A DNA stretch of 64,000 bases from Planctomycetota bacterium (GCA_016192525.1 JACPTZ010000091.1:142115-206114); one strand, 5' to 3'; positions 42,490 to 51,512 are shown, counted from the first letter of the stretch. Notes: generated by a model from the letters alone, not told the origin. Made by a program: numbers and translations.

Positions 42490-43760
42490 TGGGCCGGGGC
42501 CTCGCCCTCGCGGCGCACCTTGAGGGGCTGGCCGAGCGTGCCGCCGCCCTAGACCTCGCAGACGCGAACGCGGCAGACGAGAACGGAGAGACGGCACTGC
42601 ATCGAGCAGCCAGGGACGGGGACGTGGAAAGGGCGAGGTCCCTGATCGCTCGCGGTGCAGAGGTCGATGCTGCGGACAAGGATGGCTGGACTGCCTTGCT
42701 CTTCGCCACAGACAACGGGCACACCGATGTTGTCGAGTTGCTCCTGAGACACGGTGCGAAGATTGATGCCGCGGACAGGTCTGGCTGGCCTGCCTTATGC
42801 TGTGCTGCGTCCTTGGGGCACACGGGCGTTGTCCAATTGCTGCTGGAACATGGTGCGGAAGTCGATGTCGCAAGCGAGGGTGACCGAACTCCGCTGTCCT
42901 TTGTCGCGACGGAGGGCCACGCGGACGTCGCCACGATACTGCTTGAACACGGTGCGAAGGTTGATGCTGCGGAGGAGGATGGCTGGACTCCCCTGCACAG
43001 AGCCGCGTGCAGCGGCCACACGGCCGTTGCAGAGTTGCTCATTGAGCACGGTGCGAAGGTCGATGCTGTGGAAGAGAATGACTCGACTCCCCTGCACAGA
43101 GCCGCGGACAGTGGCAACACGGCCGTTGCAGAGTTGCTCCCGAAACACGGTGCGAAGGTTGATGCTGCGGAGGCGGATGGCTGGACTCCCCTGCACAGAG
43201 CCGCGTACTGGGGCTCGGACTGCTTGGGCCACACGGCCGTCGCAGAGTTGCTCATTGAGCACGGTGCGAAGGTCGATGCTGCGGACGAGAATGGCAGGAC
43301 TCCCCTGCACGTAGCCGCGTACGAGGGCAACACGGCCGTTGCCGAGTTGCTCATTGAGCACGGTGCGAAGGTCGATGCCGTGGCCAAGAATGGCTGGACT
43401 CCCCTGCACGGAGCCGCGTTCAAGGAGGACGTACTCTAATTGTCCTTGTTCCCGGAGATGGATGCGGAGATGGATGCCGCGAAGGCGAAGGGGCACAGAG
43501 ACGTAGCCGAGTTGCTCCTGGATCACGGCGCAGGCATCGATGCCGCCGACGGAACAGGGCGAACCGCCTTGCACGTGGCCGCATCATCTGGGCGTACGAA
43601 TGTCGCCGAGTTGCTCCTGCAATGCGATGCAGAGAGTGACGCGAAGGACGGGGAAGGATTGACTCCGATCCGCTTGGCAGAATCCAGAGGACACCGCGAA
43701 ATCGTCCATTTGCTTCGCGCGCACGGCGCGCAGGAAACACCGCCGGAGGGAGCGCCATAG
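42408..43760 (+). pseudogene. ankyrin-repeat protein split by an in-frame TAA
   Basis: ATG 42408 opens a 343-residue frame with a ~45-residue N-terminal segment and eight complete ankyrin repeats of 33 residues (type DGWTPLHRAA.SGHTAVAELL, I/LEHGAKVDA). A ninth is cut by TAA at 43437-43439. The same frame continues (LSLFPEMDAEMDAAKAK, then GHRDVAELLLDHGAGIDAAD and two more repeats) to TAG at 43758-43760. The repeat DNA is highly similar between units, a sign of recent expansion, and repeat 7 carries a five-residue insertion (SDCLG). Ankyrin arrays bind proteins. Either the 343-residue product is stable alone or the gene is decaying. Confidence 0.8.
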
Positions 43761-43881
43761 GTGGAGGGGAATCCCCCGTTGACCGGACCTTGTGCTGATC
43801 GCTGTCGATGCGGATGCGGCATCGCGCACAGTCAGCATTCACGACCCTTTCCGCCCACTGAGGTCCTCCCCCGAGTATCCC

Positions 43882-45036
43882 ATGCGACACTCGACCTTGT
43901 CTGCAACTCCCCGCTGCATCTACTGCCTTGAAGAGAAGGCGAAGACGGAGTTTGACCAAGATCACGTGTTGTCCCGCGGACATGGCCGGTTTCGCGACAA
44001 TCTAACGCTGTTGCATTCTGTGTGCCGTTCGTGTAACGGGCAATTCGGAAACTCCATCGAGAGGATCGATACGGAGAGGAGCATTGAAGCCGTCCTTCGA
44101 CTGCTCTATGAGGTCCGTCCGATTTCAAATCGAGCCGCGAAACTCAAGAGCCCGCCGATCCTGCTCCCGATGACTGCGGAAGGCCCTTGGAAGGGCGCCT
44201 TGCTGGAAGTCTACGAGGAGAATTCTCACCCCCGCATGCGTCCGGTCCCTCAAGTGTGCTTTGCTTCGCGGTCAGGATCCGGCAAGGTGTTTGTGTCGGA
44301 AGCCGAATGGGTCAATAGCGGGTATGCGATTCCATCGGATGCTGACCCAGCCAAGGGCGCTGGTCTCTTCGCGCCGGACTCAGCCGGAGAGCAGAGGCTG
44401 CTGCAAAGGCTGAGGGAGAAGGGCATCGACCCGACAACCTACCCGACCTGCCGGTCCGTGGGGCCTCCACCCATGGCAGCGGGCCTCGTTGGATTCAATA
44501 TCCAATGCGTGCTGACTCCAGAGATACTCCGATGTCGCGCAAAGTCGGCGTTCAACTACTTCGCGTGGAATGTCGGCCCGGACTTCGCCTGCAGACCATC
44601 CTTCAATGCGGTCAGAGAATACATCCGCTCGGGCACGAGGCCGGGGTATCATCCGATCATCCCGAGCAACAAGCCCCTCATCATTCGGCCAAACAATGTC
44701 AGTCGTGATCCACGGATGCATGTTCTGGCAGTGGGATGGTCACCTGACAAGCAGGACATTCTGTCCGACGTGGTGATGTACTCTGAGATTGGATACGCCG
44801 TGGTGTTGTCACTGGGGTGCTCAGAGATTTGGCGTGAGGTGAGATCAGCTCATCGATTTCGACTCCACGGGCGAGTCACTCGTCTGTTCGGCGCGGCGTC
44901 TCGGGATGAAGATCACTGGTGGAGAGGAGGTGGCATGGACTCCGCCGTCAATCGCCACTCAACAATGTTGCAGCAGTCCACGGGGCATCCTCGACCGAAT
45001 GATGTTTCTGCAGAAGAAACCCGGAAGCCGTCATGA
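43882..45036 (+). CDS. HNH endonuclease family protein
   Basis: 384 residues from ATG 43882. The HNH/zinc module is at the N-terminus: CIYCLEEK (first CxxC), FDQDHVLSRGHGRFRDNLTL with the catalytic His, and VCRSCNGQFGNSIERI (second CxxC). The remaining ~320 residues have no recognised domain but contain a conserved-looking FNYFAWNVGPDF segment. The composition is less GC-rich than core genes. Its last bases overlap the start of the small membrane protein at 45033 (ATGA). The C-terminal ~30 residues may be a run-on into the duplicated region. Confidence 0.75.
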   Translation: MRHSTLSATPRCIYCLEEKAKTEFDQDHVLSRGHGRFRDNLTLLHSVCRSCNGQFGNSIERIDTERSIEAVLRLLYEVRPISNRAAKLKSPPILLPMTAEGPWKGALLEVYEENSHPRMRPVPQVCFASRSGSGKVFVSEAEWVNSGYAIPSDADPAKGAGLFAPDSAGEQRLLQRLREKGIDPTTYPTCRSVGPPPMAAGLVGFNIQCVLTPEILRCRAKSAFNYFAWNVGPDFACRPSFNAVREYIRSGTRPGYHPIIPSNKPLIIRPNNVSRDPRMHVLAVGWSPDKQDILSDVVMYSEIGYAVVLSLGCSEIWREVRSAHRFRLHGRVTRLFGAASRDEDHWWRGGGMDSAVNRHSTMLQQSTGHPRPNDVSAEETRKPS

Positions 45037-45522
45037 AACGCGTCTCGTTCGCTCTCCTCTTCGCCGCAATCCTCTCGACGCTCGTGTCGGCGATCGGGGT
45101 GGCTGCGATGCCGTACGGCTACTACACGTTCCTGAGGCTGGTGCTCTGCGCGAGCTGCGGCGTGGGGTGCACCGTGGCCGTCCAGGCCAGGTCGCAGGCA
45201 TGGCCGTGGGTCTACGGCGTGGGATGCCTGCTCTACAACCCGATCATCCCCGTCCACCTCGGCCGCGGGGCCAAGGGCACATGGATCATCCTGAACGCGG
45301 CGGCGGTCGTCCTGCTGTGGATCGGGGTGTATCTCTTCCGCAGCCGCCCGAGGAACGATGTGGACGGGGGAGTGTAGGCTGTTTCCTCCGAGGCGTGCCG
45401 GGCAATGTTGGGCAGGAGGAAAATGGCGCCAGGCGACAGCAAGGATGTCGCCCCCTACGCGCCCGGCAAGGCTTCGGAGAAGGGAGACTGGAATCGCACC
45501 CCGTCGAACTGGACCAAAGGAC
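45020..45522 (+). repeat. ~500-bp direct duplication, left copy
   Basis: Covers the small membrane protein gene at 45033 and the 3' end of the minus-strand DUF4238-like gene. Homologous to about 47252-47755. Confidence 0.8.
45033..45377 (+). CDS. small membrane protein, duplicated (copy 1)
   Basis: 114 residues with three hydrophobic helices (SFALLFAAILSTLVSAIGVAA; FLRLVLCASCGVGCTVAVQ; GTWIILNAAAVVLLWIGVYLF) joined by a conserved WPWVYGVGCLLYNPIIPVHLGR loop. This matches a group of short DUF-type inner-membrane proteins known from scattered bacterial genomes; no function is known. The ATG at 45033 overlaps the stop of the HNH gene. A second copy at 47265 is ~85% identical. Confidence 0.7.
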   Translation: MKRVSFALLFAAILSTLVSAIGVAAMPYGYYTFLRLVLCASCGVGCTVAVQARSQAWPWVYGVGCLLYNPIIPVHLGRGAKGTWIILNAAAVVLLWIGVYLFRSRPRNDVDGGV

Positions 45523-46306
45523 CGGCCATCGAGCGGCGCGTGTTCAGTTCAAGACGTCGGGCCTCGATCCGAGATTGATCCGCCCGACATTGCTCGATCA
45601 CTCTGAAGAGCTCCTCCCGACTGCAGGATGCCACGGCCGCCGGGTGGACAACCACGCGTGAGCTGCTCAAGCCGACGGATGCGTTTGAGACGAACCCGCC
45701 AGTCCAGATTCCCCTCAGCACCGCCAGATCAATCTCTCGAGGAATGAACGCGAAGGCGTAGGACTCGGTGAGGGGAATCGCCAGGGCCCATTCAAATGCG
45801 CCTGTCGACCGCAAGAGGGGCAGATGGAACATCCCCGCCGAGGGATAGAACAGCGGCATCTCATCGTGCGCTCGGACCCGGACCAACCGGTACAACCGTT
45901 GCCACTGCGCCACCATCTGATCGATCTCCATCGGTTTCAGCGCAATGATCTCGGCGAGCGTCCTGGAGGCTGTGTCGTCACCCGATGAGCGCAGTGGCTG
46001 CAGAAGCAGCAGAAGCCTCAAGGCTCGAAAGATGTCGGGATTTGAGTCGTCCACCATTCCGTCAGAGACTGCTCCTGTCAAATCCGCCCTGGCTCGGGAC
46101 AGCGGCGTCTCGACGTAGCGATTGAGCAGCCCTTCCGTTCTATCGCTGTGCAGGCCCTCCAGCGCGAAGAGCGTCTCCGACGAGCGGTCTTTCAAAGTGC
46201 GAGACCCAAAGTCGTAGTACCACAAGCGACGCTGGCCAAACTCCCACGGCTTGGTCAGGAACCGGGACACGAAATGACAGTTGAGGTCTGAAGTCGCCAT
46301 AGTCAT
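45455..46306 (-). CDS. DUF4238-like protein
   Basis: 283 residues. The N-terminus SDLNCHFVSRFLTKPWEFGQRRLWYYDFGSRTL matches the opening of DUF4238 proteins (H.VP..LL..F....W.YD), which are ~250-330 residues and often sit in defence islands. The middle has a helical RALRLLLLLQPLRSSGDD segment and the C-terminus is unremarkable. The last ~20 codons lie inside the duplicated region, so the second duplicate at 47.7 kb carries an orphan copy of this gene's 3' end. Confidence 0.6.
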   Translation of the reverse strand: MTMATSDLNCHFVSRFLTKPWEFGQRRLWYYDFGSRTLKDRSSETLFALEGLHSDRTEGLLNRYVETPLSRARADLTGAVSDGMVDDSNPDIFRALRLLLLLQPLRSSGDDTASRTLAEIIALKPMEIDQMVAQWQRLYRLVRVRAHDEMPLFYPSAGMFHLPLLRSTGAFEWALAIPLTESYAFAFIPREIDLAVLRGIWTGGFVSNASVGLSSSRVVVHPAAVASCSREELFRVIEQCRADQSRIEARRLELNTRRSMAGPLVQFDGVRFQSPFSEALPGA

Positions 46307-46310
46307 CTAC

Positions 46311-46422
46311 CGGCCGAACTGCCGATCTCCGACGCGATCCGGACCGGGTTGAACCTCGTCGGTTCTTCAGACCCGACCGCGGCGCGGACGTTCGTGGACG
46401 CGGTCCTGCCCTTCAGCCGCTG
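46311..46422 (+). other. possible coding relic
   Basis: A short plus-strand frame (ISDAIRTGLNLVGSSDPTAA, then RTFVDAVLPFSR, stop 46420-46422) has coding-like composition but no start. It is probably the tail of a lost gene next to the ParE-type module. Confidence 0.3.
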
Positions 46423-46512
46423 ATCGCCCGAAAGAGCGCCCGTGGATCGGTGGCCACCCTCTCGCGCACCGGCCGACCCGGAGCCGGGAAGGCGCTCCCG
46501 TTCCCGGCGCCA

Positions 46513-46806
46513 TCAACGATGTCGGCGCTCGATCGGCCTGCGGGCCATGTGGTACACCCGGACCACATCGAGTTCGTCCGCGTTGACACGGTAATAGATG
46601 CGGTAGGGTGGCATGGACCAGCTTCGGACTCTCCTCCCGTCCCGGAGAGTGGTCTGGGAACCGATCACGAGGCCCGAGGCGAGGAGGCCTACGGTCTCCG
46701 TGATCTGAGCGAGAACTCGATCGGCAGCGTCCGGACTGTCGAGGGAGATGTGACGGTAGGCCTCGTCGAGATCCCGCTGGGCCAGCGGAGAGACAACGAT
46801 CCTCAT
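46513..46806 (-). CDS. ParE/RelE-fold toxin
   Basis: 97 residues from ATG 46806. Pattern: MRIVVSPLAQRDLDEAYRHI, DSPDAADRVLAQI and SWSMPPYRIYYRVNADELDVVRVYHMAR, the ParE toxin core with its Tyr-Arg-Ile strand. ParE-type toxins poison gyrase or cleave mRNA depending on the branch. The start codon overlaps the stop of the upstream antitoxin (ATGA, 46803-46806), the antitoxin-first order usual for parDE. Confidence 0.88.
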   Translation of the reverse strand: MRIVVSPLAQRDLDEAYRHISLDSPDAADRVLAQITETVGLLASGLVIGSQTTLRDGRRVRSWSMPPYRIYYRVNADELDVVRVYHMARRPIERRHR

Positions 46807-47024
46807 TTCCGGCGCGCCCCGCGGCGGATCTCGGCCAGGACCTCGGAGAGAGGTTTTCCAGATCCGGCATCGAGTTGGTCGAGGGCGGCGGACAGGCCCC
46901 GGTCCTGGGCGGACGTGAGAGCCGGCCCCCGCTCGACGCGGCGGAGGGTGTAGCGACCGGGAGGCACGTCCCACAACCCCTCGGGCACGTGCTTCCCGTC
47001 CCAGACCAGCGCGTAAGAACCCAT
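46803..47024 (-). CDS. antitoxin paired with the ParE-fold toxin
   Basis: 73 residues from ATG 47024. The N-terminal half is basic and beta-like (VWDGKHVPEGLWDVPPGRYTLRRVERG). The C-terminal half is helical and acidic (AALDQLDAGSGKPLSEVLAEIRRGARRK) and would wrap the toxin. It matches no named antitoxin family I can be sure of. A promoter is visible 47 nt upstream. Confidence 0.7.
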   Translation of the reverse strand: MGSYALVWDGKHVPEGLWDVPPGRYTLRRVERGPALTSAQDRGLSAALDQLDAGSGKPLSEVLAEIRRGARRK

Positions 47025-47070
47025 GACTGTCCCCCGAGAGTGAATGCGCGGATCGGCCCCGACTCGGAAC

Positions 47071-47100
47071 ACTGTAACACGCCCGGCAGGCGTCGATCAA
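47071..47100 (-). promoter_or_regulatory. promoter of the ParE-type module
   Basis: Minus strand TTGATC (47100-47095), 18-bp spacer, TACAGT (47076-47071). The surrounding ~80 bp, including CCCCGACTCGGAACA and AAGGAGGAC, is conserved at 48147-48232 upstream of the decayed second module. Confidence 0.6.
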
Positions 47101-47251
47101 GGAGGACATCGAATCGGCGTGCAAGGCGATCGGCCAGCCTCATTGCATCTCGGAGTCACTCTCCAACGCGGGCGGGAGGGATCTTCTCGCGGAAGTGACC
47201 CGGACCGGGTCGAAAGGCGAATGTTCCTTGACGGAGCGATGGCACGAAACG

Positions 47252-47755
47252 CCCGGAGGCCGTCCTGAAACACCCCACCGCCTTCGCCCTCCTCCCCGCC
47301 GCGATCCTCTCGACGATCGTGTCGGCGATCGGGGTGACCGCCATGCCGTTCGGCTACTACACGTTCCTGAGGCTGGTGCTCTGCGCGAGCCGCGGCGTGG
47401 GGTGCTACGTGGCCGTCCAGTCCAGGTCCCAGGCATGGCCCTGGGTCTACGGCGTGGGGTGCCTGCTCTACAACCCGCTCATCCCCGTCCACCTCGGCCG
47501 CGGGGCCAAGGGCACATGGATCCTCCTGAACGCGGCGGCGGTCGCCCTGCTCTGGATCGGGGTGTATCTCCTCCGCAGCCGCCCGAGGGACGGTGTGGAC
47601 GGGGGAGTGTAGGCTGTTTCCTCCGAGGCGTGCCGGGCAATGTTGGGCAGGAGGGAAGTGGCGCCAGGCAACAGCAAGGATGTCGCCCCCTACGCGCCCG
47701 GCAAGGCTTCGGAGAAGGGAGACTGGACTCGCTCGCCGTCGAAGTGAACCAAGGG
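47252..47755 (+). repeat. ~500-bp direct duplication, right copy
   Basis: Partner of 45020-45522. The DUF4238-like gene and the ParE-type module lie between the copies. Confidence 0.8.
47265..47612 (+). CDS. small membrane protein, duplicated (copy 2, CTG at the start position)
   Basis: 115 codons aligned to copy 1 (PAAILSTIVSAIGVTAMPFGYYTFL, WPWVYGVGCLLYNPLIPVHLG, WILLNAAAVALLWIGVYLLR). At the position of the copy 1 ATG this copy has CTG (47265). The nearest standard start is GTG 47319, which would delete most of the first helix. The GGAGG upstream is kept. So the gene either starts at CTG, makes a shortened protein, or is silent. One extra codon is present near the N-terminus. Confidence 0.55.
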   Translation: MKHPTAFALLPAAILSTIVSAIGVTAMPFGYYTFLRLVLCASRGVGCYVAVQSRSQAWPWVYGVGCLLYNPLIPVHLGRGAKGTWILLNAAAVALLWIGVYLLRSRPRDGVDGGV

Positions 47756-47838
47756 AAGGAAGCCTGGGGACAGGCTGCGAAGTGGAGCACTCCGCAGCCG
47801 GCGACGGCGATCGTCAGCACGCGCATCAACACGCGGGC

Positions 47839-47943
47839 CTACGCCTCGCCGAAGTCCTTTTCATGCAGAAGTCGTCGCCCGTGGACCACCGCTGCGATCC
47901 AGACACTCTCCGCCGCGCGGCGATACAAGATGCGGTACCCATC
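47839..47943 (-). pseudogene. C-terminal fragment of a ParE-fold toxin
   Basis: The minus strand reads GYRILYRRAAESVWIAAVVH and GRRLLHEKDFGEA to TAG 47839-47841, the last two strands of a ParE toxin. Everything upstream of GYRIL is missing; the fragment directly abuts the antitoxin stop at 47944. Confidence 0.75.
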
Positions 47944-48129
47944 TCACTTGCGCCACTTGGCCACCCGCTTTCGAACCTCCTCATGTGATATCGTGCGGCC
48001 GGCGGCGATGTCCGCCTCCGCGCGCGCGAGTTTCTCCCGCACATAGAGATGGTAGATGAGATCCTCGACCTCGATCCTGGCCGGCAGCCGGCGCACCATT
48101 TGAAGCACCTCGTTCCGGGCGATCGTCAT
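47944..48129 (-). CDS. orphan antitoxin of a decayed ParE-type module
   Basis: 61 residues: MTIARNEVLQMVRRLPARIE, VEDLIYHLYVREKLARAEAD, IAAGRTISHEEVRKRVAKWRK. I recognise the pattern of short ParE-partner antitoxins (EEL.Y.LYV..K...A..D...GR..SHEEV...L..W). GGAAAG lies upstream of ATG 48129. The toxin gene that should follow survives only as its last ~34 codons, so this antitoxin is orphaned. It might still neutralise related toxins such as the one at 46513. Confidence 0.75.
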   Translation of the reverse strand: MTIARNEVLQMVRRLPARIEVEDLIYHLYVREKLARAEADIAAGRTISHEEVRKRVAKWRK

Positions 48130-48165
48130 GCTCTTCCTTTCGCTCAGCCCCCCCCGACTCGGAAC

Positions 48166-48194
48166 ATCGTAGCACGCGCGGGGGGGGCGAGCAA
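48166..48194 (-). promoter_or_regulatory. promoter of the orphan antitoxin
   Basis: Minus strand TTGCTC (48194-48189), 17-bp spacer, TACGAT (48171-48166). Homologous to the promoter region at 47071-47100. Confidence 0.55.
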
Positions 48195-48693
48195 GGAGGA
48201 CGACGAATCGGCGCGCCAGACGGTTGGCTCGCTTCCCCTCGCGACTGGAGCCACGCTCCGAGGCGGGCATGCGGTAGGGCCGGATCCGCGAGGTCTTCAC
48301 GTTCGACCACGACTTCCGGCGGATGGGGTTCCGGGTGGTTCCGGAACGGCCGTAACCCCGGCCGCGATCGCCCTCGTCCCCCCGCGCTCCCCCTCCCGCC
48401 TCCGCCTGGCGGATCACGGCGGACATGCCGGGGGAGCAATGAAGGAGGAAGAAACAGAATCAACAGCAGAAACAACGAACCACAACAGAAACAACAACAA
48501 CAACAGAAACGGAGTCTGTTCGGAGGCGAAGCCGCGTGAGCCGCTTCGCGGCTGGGAGGAGGTTGGAGGGCCCGAGCGCTCGAAAGCGGCGACGAGTCGC
48601 CGCACTCCAAAGGGAGACGCCGATCCGACCGTACCCCCTGTCAGGCGCTGGCCTTACGTGCATCGTCGCCGCGCCGGGCCCCGCCCATTTTGC
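48195..48693. other. gene-free stretch with an AACAACAAC/GAAAC tract
   Basis: An A/C-rich run of AGAAAC and AACAACAAC units at about 48450-48510 resembles the reverse complement of the 58477 tandem repeat. A GC hairpin block (AGCCGCGTGAGCCGCTTCGCGGCT) follows. No gene is supported. Confidence 0.5.
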
Positions 48694-48721
48694 TTGCAAT
48701 CCCCCCCCACCGTGCTAGACT
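48694..48721 (+). promoter_or_regulatory. sigma70-type promoter of bamA
   Basis: TTGCAA (48694-48699), 16-bp C-rich spacer, TAGACT (48716-48721), ~45 nt before ATG 48774. The -10 sequence is identical to that of the NtrC-type gene promoter at 21049. Confidence 0.6.
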
Positions 48722-48773
48722 GACGCGCTTTCCTGACCCGCCGGACTGTGTCCGGCCCCCGAGGGCCCCCTCC

Positions 48774-51191
48774 ATGCCCGAATCCCGCTCCGCCCTCCGC
48801 CTCCTGCGGTCCGCCCGGCGGATTCCCGCGCCGTTCGCCCTCGCCCTCCTGGCGCTCGCCTTCGCCCCCGTCCTCACCGCCCAGGCCCCTCCGGCCCCCC
48901 CCGCCGCGCCCGCGGGACAGGTCGTCGTCAGGAAGATCCAGATCGTCGGCCTCGAGACCGGCGATCCCATCGTCGTCACCGCCCGGCTCCAGACCCGCGA
49001 GGGCCAGCCGTTCAACACCGACACCTTCCAGGCCGACGTCCGCCGCCTCTACGCCACCGGCCTCTTCAGCAACATCGAGTGGGAGCCCCCCACCGAAACC
49101 AACGGATTCACCCTCATCCTCCGCCTCACTGAAACGCAGCGCGTCGCCGCCGTCGAATACGCCAACGTCAAGAACATCCGCGAGAAGAAACTCAACGAGC
49201 GCCTCCGCCTCAAGGTCGGAGAGCCCGTCAGCGAATACCTGATGAAACTCGACGCCGACATGATCGTCGATGAGTACAAGAACGAGGGATTCGCCTTCGC
49301 GGCGGCCACCCCGGAGGTCGTCAAGGGCGACCGCGGCGCGACGGTGCGCTTCGTCGTCCGCGAGGGACCCAAGGTCAAAATCCGCGAAGTCTCCTTCACC
49401 GGCCACACCGCCTTCGATGAGGGCGATCTCGAGGACGTCTGCCAGAAGATCCAGGAGCCCTCCCTCTTTGCCTCGCACGTCTACAAGGAGGAGGACCTCG
49501 CCGACGACGTCGAGCGCCTCAAGATGTACTACCGCGCCCACGGCTGGCTCGACGCCAGGACCGTCGTGGAATCGGTGACCTTCACGCCGGACAAGGAGAA
49601 GGTCGACGTCGTCTTCCACGTCGACGAGGGCCAGCGGTACATGGTCCAGTTCGTGACGATCACCGGCAACACGGTCTACACCGCCGAGGAGATCCAGAAG
49701 GACTTCCGCACGAAGCCGGGACAGGCGTACGACGGGGGACACCTCGACAACGACATGGAGGTCATCCGCTCGATGTACGGCGAGAAGGCGTATGTCGAGG
49801 CCCAGGTGGATCTGAAGACCCAGTTCACGCAGACTCCGGGCGAGATCGCGCTCGAGTTTACCGTCAACGAGGGGAAGCCGATCACCGTCGAGAAGATCAC
49901 CGTCGTGGGGAACACCAAGACGCAGGACAAGGTGGTGCGCCGGGAACTCAAGGTCTATCCCGGCGAGGAACTCAACTCCAGGAAGCTGCGGCAGTCGTTC
50001 GACCGGCTCCAGGCGCTCGGCTACTTCAGCAACGTCAACGTCCGCACCGAGACCGGCTCGCAGCCCGACACGCGGAACCTCACCCTCGAGGTCGAGGAGA
50101 CCACCACCGGGGCCCTGCGGTTCGGGGGCGGCGTCTCGTCGAACAGCGGCGTCATCGGAATCCTCGAACTCTCCCAGCGCAACTTCGACATCGCCGATCC
50201 GCCCAAGTCGTTCTCCGACTTCGTCGAGGGGACGGCCTTCGCCGGCGCCGGGCAGGCGCTCCGCATCTCGTTCGAGCCCGGGACCGAGCGCACCCGCTTC
50301 GGCGTCGATTTCCGCGAGCCGTACTTCTTCGGATACCCGCTCGGCCTCAACCTCGGCGTCTTCGGCTACGACCGCAACCGGTTCTTCTACCGCGAGAAGC
50401 GGACCGGCGGCGGAGTGGGGGTCGACTACCGCTTTGAAGAGACCCCGTGGGTGATCGGCGCGGACACCCGCTTCGAGCGGCTGCAGATCCGGAACGTGGA
50501 CGCGGACTCCCCGCGCGGGGTGTTCGAGGTGGAAGGGACGAGCAGCCTTCACACGATATCGCCGTGGGTTTCCTATGACCGCCGGGACAGCATCGTCGCC
50601 CCCTCCTCCGGGCACATGATCCGGCTCTCGTACGAGAACGCGGGATCGTGGGTCGGCGGCGACTACGACTTCAACAAGCTCGTGCTGGGGGTGGACAAGT
50701 ATTTCACCGTCTTCACCACCTCCACCAAGGGGAAGCACGTGCTCTGGGGAAACGTGCGTCTGGGCTGGGCGGACGCCTACGGGAACGACAACGATCTCCC
50801 GATCTTCGAGCGGTTCTACGCCGGCGGATCGGGCACGGTGCGCGGATTCCAGTTCCGCACGATCAGCCCGAAGGAGCGGAAGGAGCCGATCGGAGGCGAC
50901 GCCCTGGTGGTGGCGAACCTCGAGTACACCTTCCCGATCTACCGTCCGGAAGAGCGGGGCAAGTTCACCGACGTGCTGCGCGGGGCCGTCTTCCTGGACA
51001 CGGGCGCCGTGGCGGCCGACTGGGGCGCCCTCGAGGGCGATGATTTCCGGGTTTCGACCGGTCTGGGCGTCCGCTTCTCGCTCCCCTTCCTCGGGAACGT
51101 CCCGGTTTCTCTCGACTTCGGCTTCCCCCTGAAGCAGCGCCCCGGCGACGACGAGCAGTTTTTCCATATCAACCTGGGGCAGCAGTTCTAG
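48774..51191 (+). CDS. bamA: outer membrane protein assembly factor BamA
   Basis: 805 residues. ATG 48774 gives a signal peptide (FALALLALAFAPVLTAQA). Five POTRA domains follow (about 45-430; for example VRKIQIVGLETGDPIVVTAR, VREVSF-like IREVSFTGHTAFDEGDLEDV, VEKITVVGNTKTQDKVVRREL). Then the Omp85 16-strand barrel with GGVSSNSGVIG, the lid-lock-type loop FYAGGSGTVRGFQFR and the C-terminal signal ending in aromatic Phe (NLGQQF). It folds and inserts outer-membrane beta-barrels. It heads the Skp/Lpx gene set. Confidence 0.95.
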   Translation: MPESRSALRLLRSARRIPAPFALALLALAFAPVLTAQAPPAPPAAPAGQVVVRKIQIVGLETGDPIVVTARLQTREGQPFNTDTFQADVRRLYATGLFSNIEWEPPTETNGFTLILRLTETQRVAAVEYANVKNIREKKLNERLRLKVGEPVSEYLMKLDADMIVDEYKNEGFAFAAATPEVVKGDRGATVRFVVREGPKVKIREVSFTGHTAFDEGDLEDVCQKIQEPSLFASHVYKEEDLADDVERLKMYYRAHGWLDARTVVESVTFTPDKEKVDVVFHVDEGQRYMVQFVTITGNTVYTAEEIQKDFRTKPGQAYDGGHLDNDMEVIRSMYGEKAYVEAQVDLKTQFTQTPGEIALEFTVNEGKPITVEKITVVGNTKTQDKVVRRELKVYPGEELNSRKLRQSFDRLQALGYFSNVNVRTETGSQPDTRNLTLEVEETTTGALRFGGGVSSNSGVIGILELSQRNFDIADPPKSFSDFVEGTAFAGAGQALRISFEPGTERTRFGVDFREPYFFGYPLGLNLGVFGYDRNRFFYREKRTGGGVGVDYRFEETPWVIGADTRFERLQIRNVDADSPRGVFEVEGTSSLHTISPWVSYDRRDSIVAPSSGHMIRLSYENAGSWVGGDYDFNKLVLGVDKYFTVFTTSTKGKHVLWGNVRLGWADAYGNDNDLPIFERFYAGGSGTVRGFQFRTISPKERKEPIGGDALVVANLEYTFPIYRPEERGKFTDVLRGAVFLDTGAVAADWGALEGDDFRVSTGLGVRFSLPFLGNVPVSLDFGFPLKQRPGDDEQFFHINLGQQF

Positions 51192-51246
51192 CCCGGATTA
51201 TTCATGAAGGCGCGGAGCCTTCGCGCCGAACGCCCGGCAGGTCAAG

Positions 51247-51367
51247 CCGTCCGCCCTGAGCGAGGCGATCGGTTGTTTCGACCGCCGAGTCGAAGGGCGA
51301 CACGGTGTTGGAGTCCGGCCCTTCGACTCGCCGGCCGAACGGAGGCCGGCTCGCTCAGGGCGGACGG
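51247..51367. repeat. CCGTCCGCCCTGAGC palindromic element between bamA and skp
   Basis: Perfect 17-bp terminal inverted repeat CCGTCCGCCCTGAGCGA / TCGCTCAGGGCGGACGG, inner arms GTCGAAGGGC / GCCCTTCGAC. 121 bp. Confidence 0.85.
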
Positions 51368-51512
51368 TTTTCCGGGGGGACGCACCTCCCGTTCGTGAAC
51401 AATCCGGGTTAGCCATGAGATTCCCGGCTTGTCGGCCGGGTTTCAGTGATTCATGCCCGGACATCAGCCCGGCCCTTCTTCAGGACAACCCTTCGTCAAA
51501 AGGAGCCTTCGA

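Noticed and set aside
48654..51167. 837-codon open frame antisense to bamA (and similar long antisense frames over lpxD-gfo, the histidine kinase and the NtrC genes)
   Set aside because: GC-rich third positions of the real genes suppress stops on the other strand. The antisense products show no domain and the sense frames are unmistakable.
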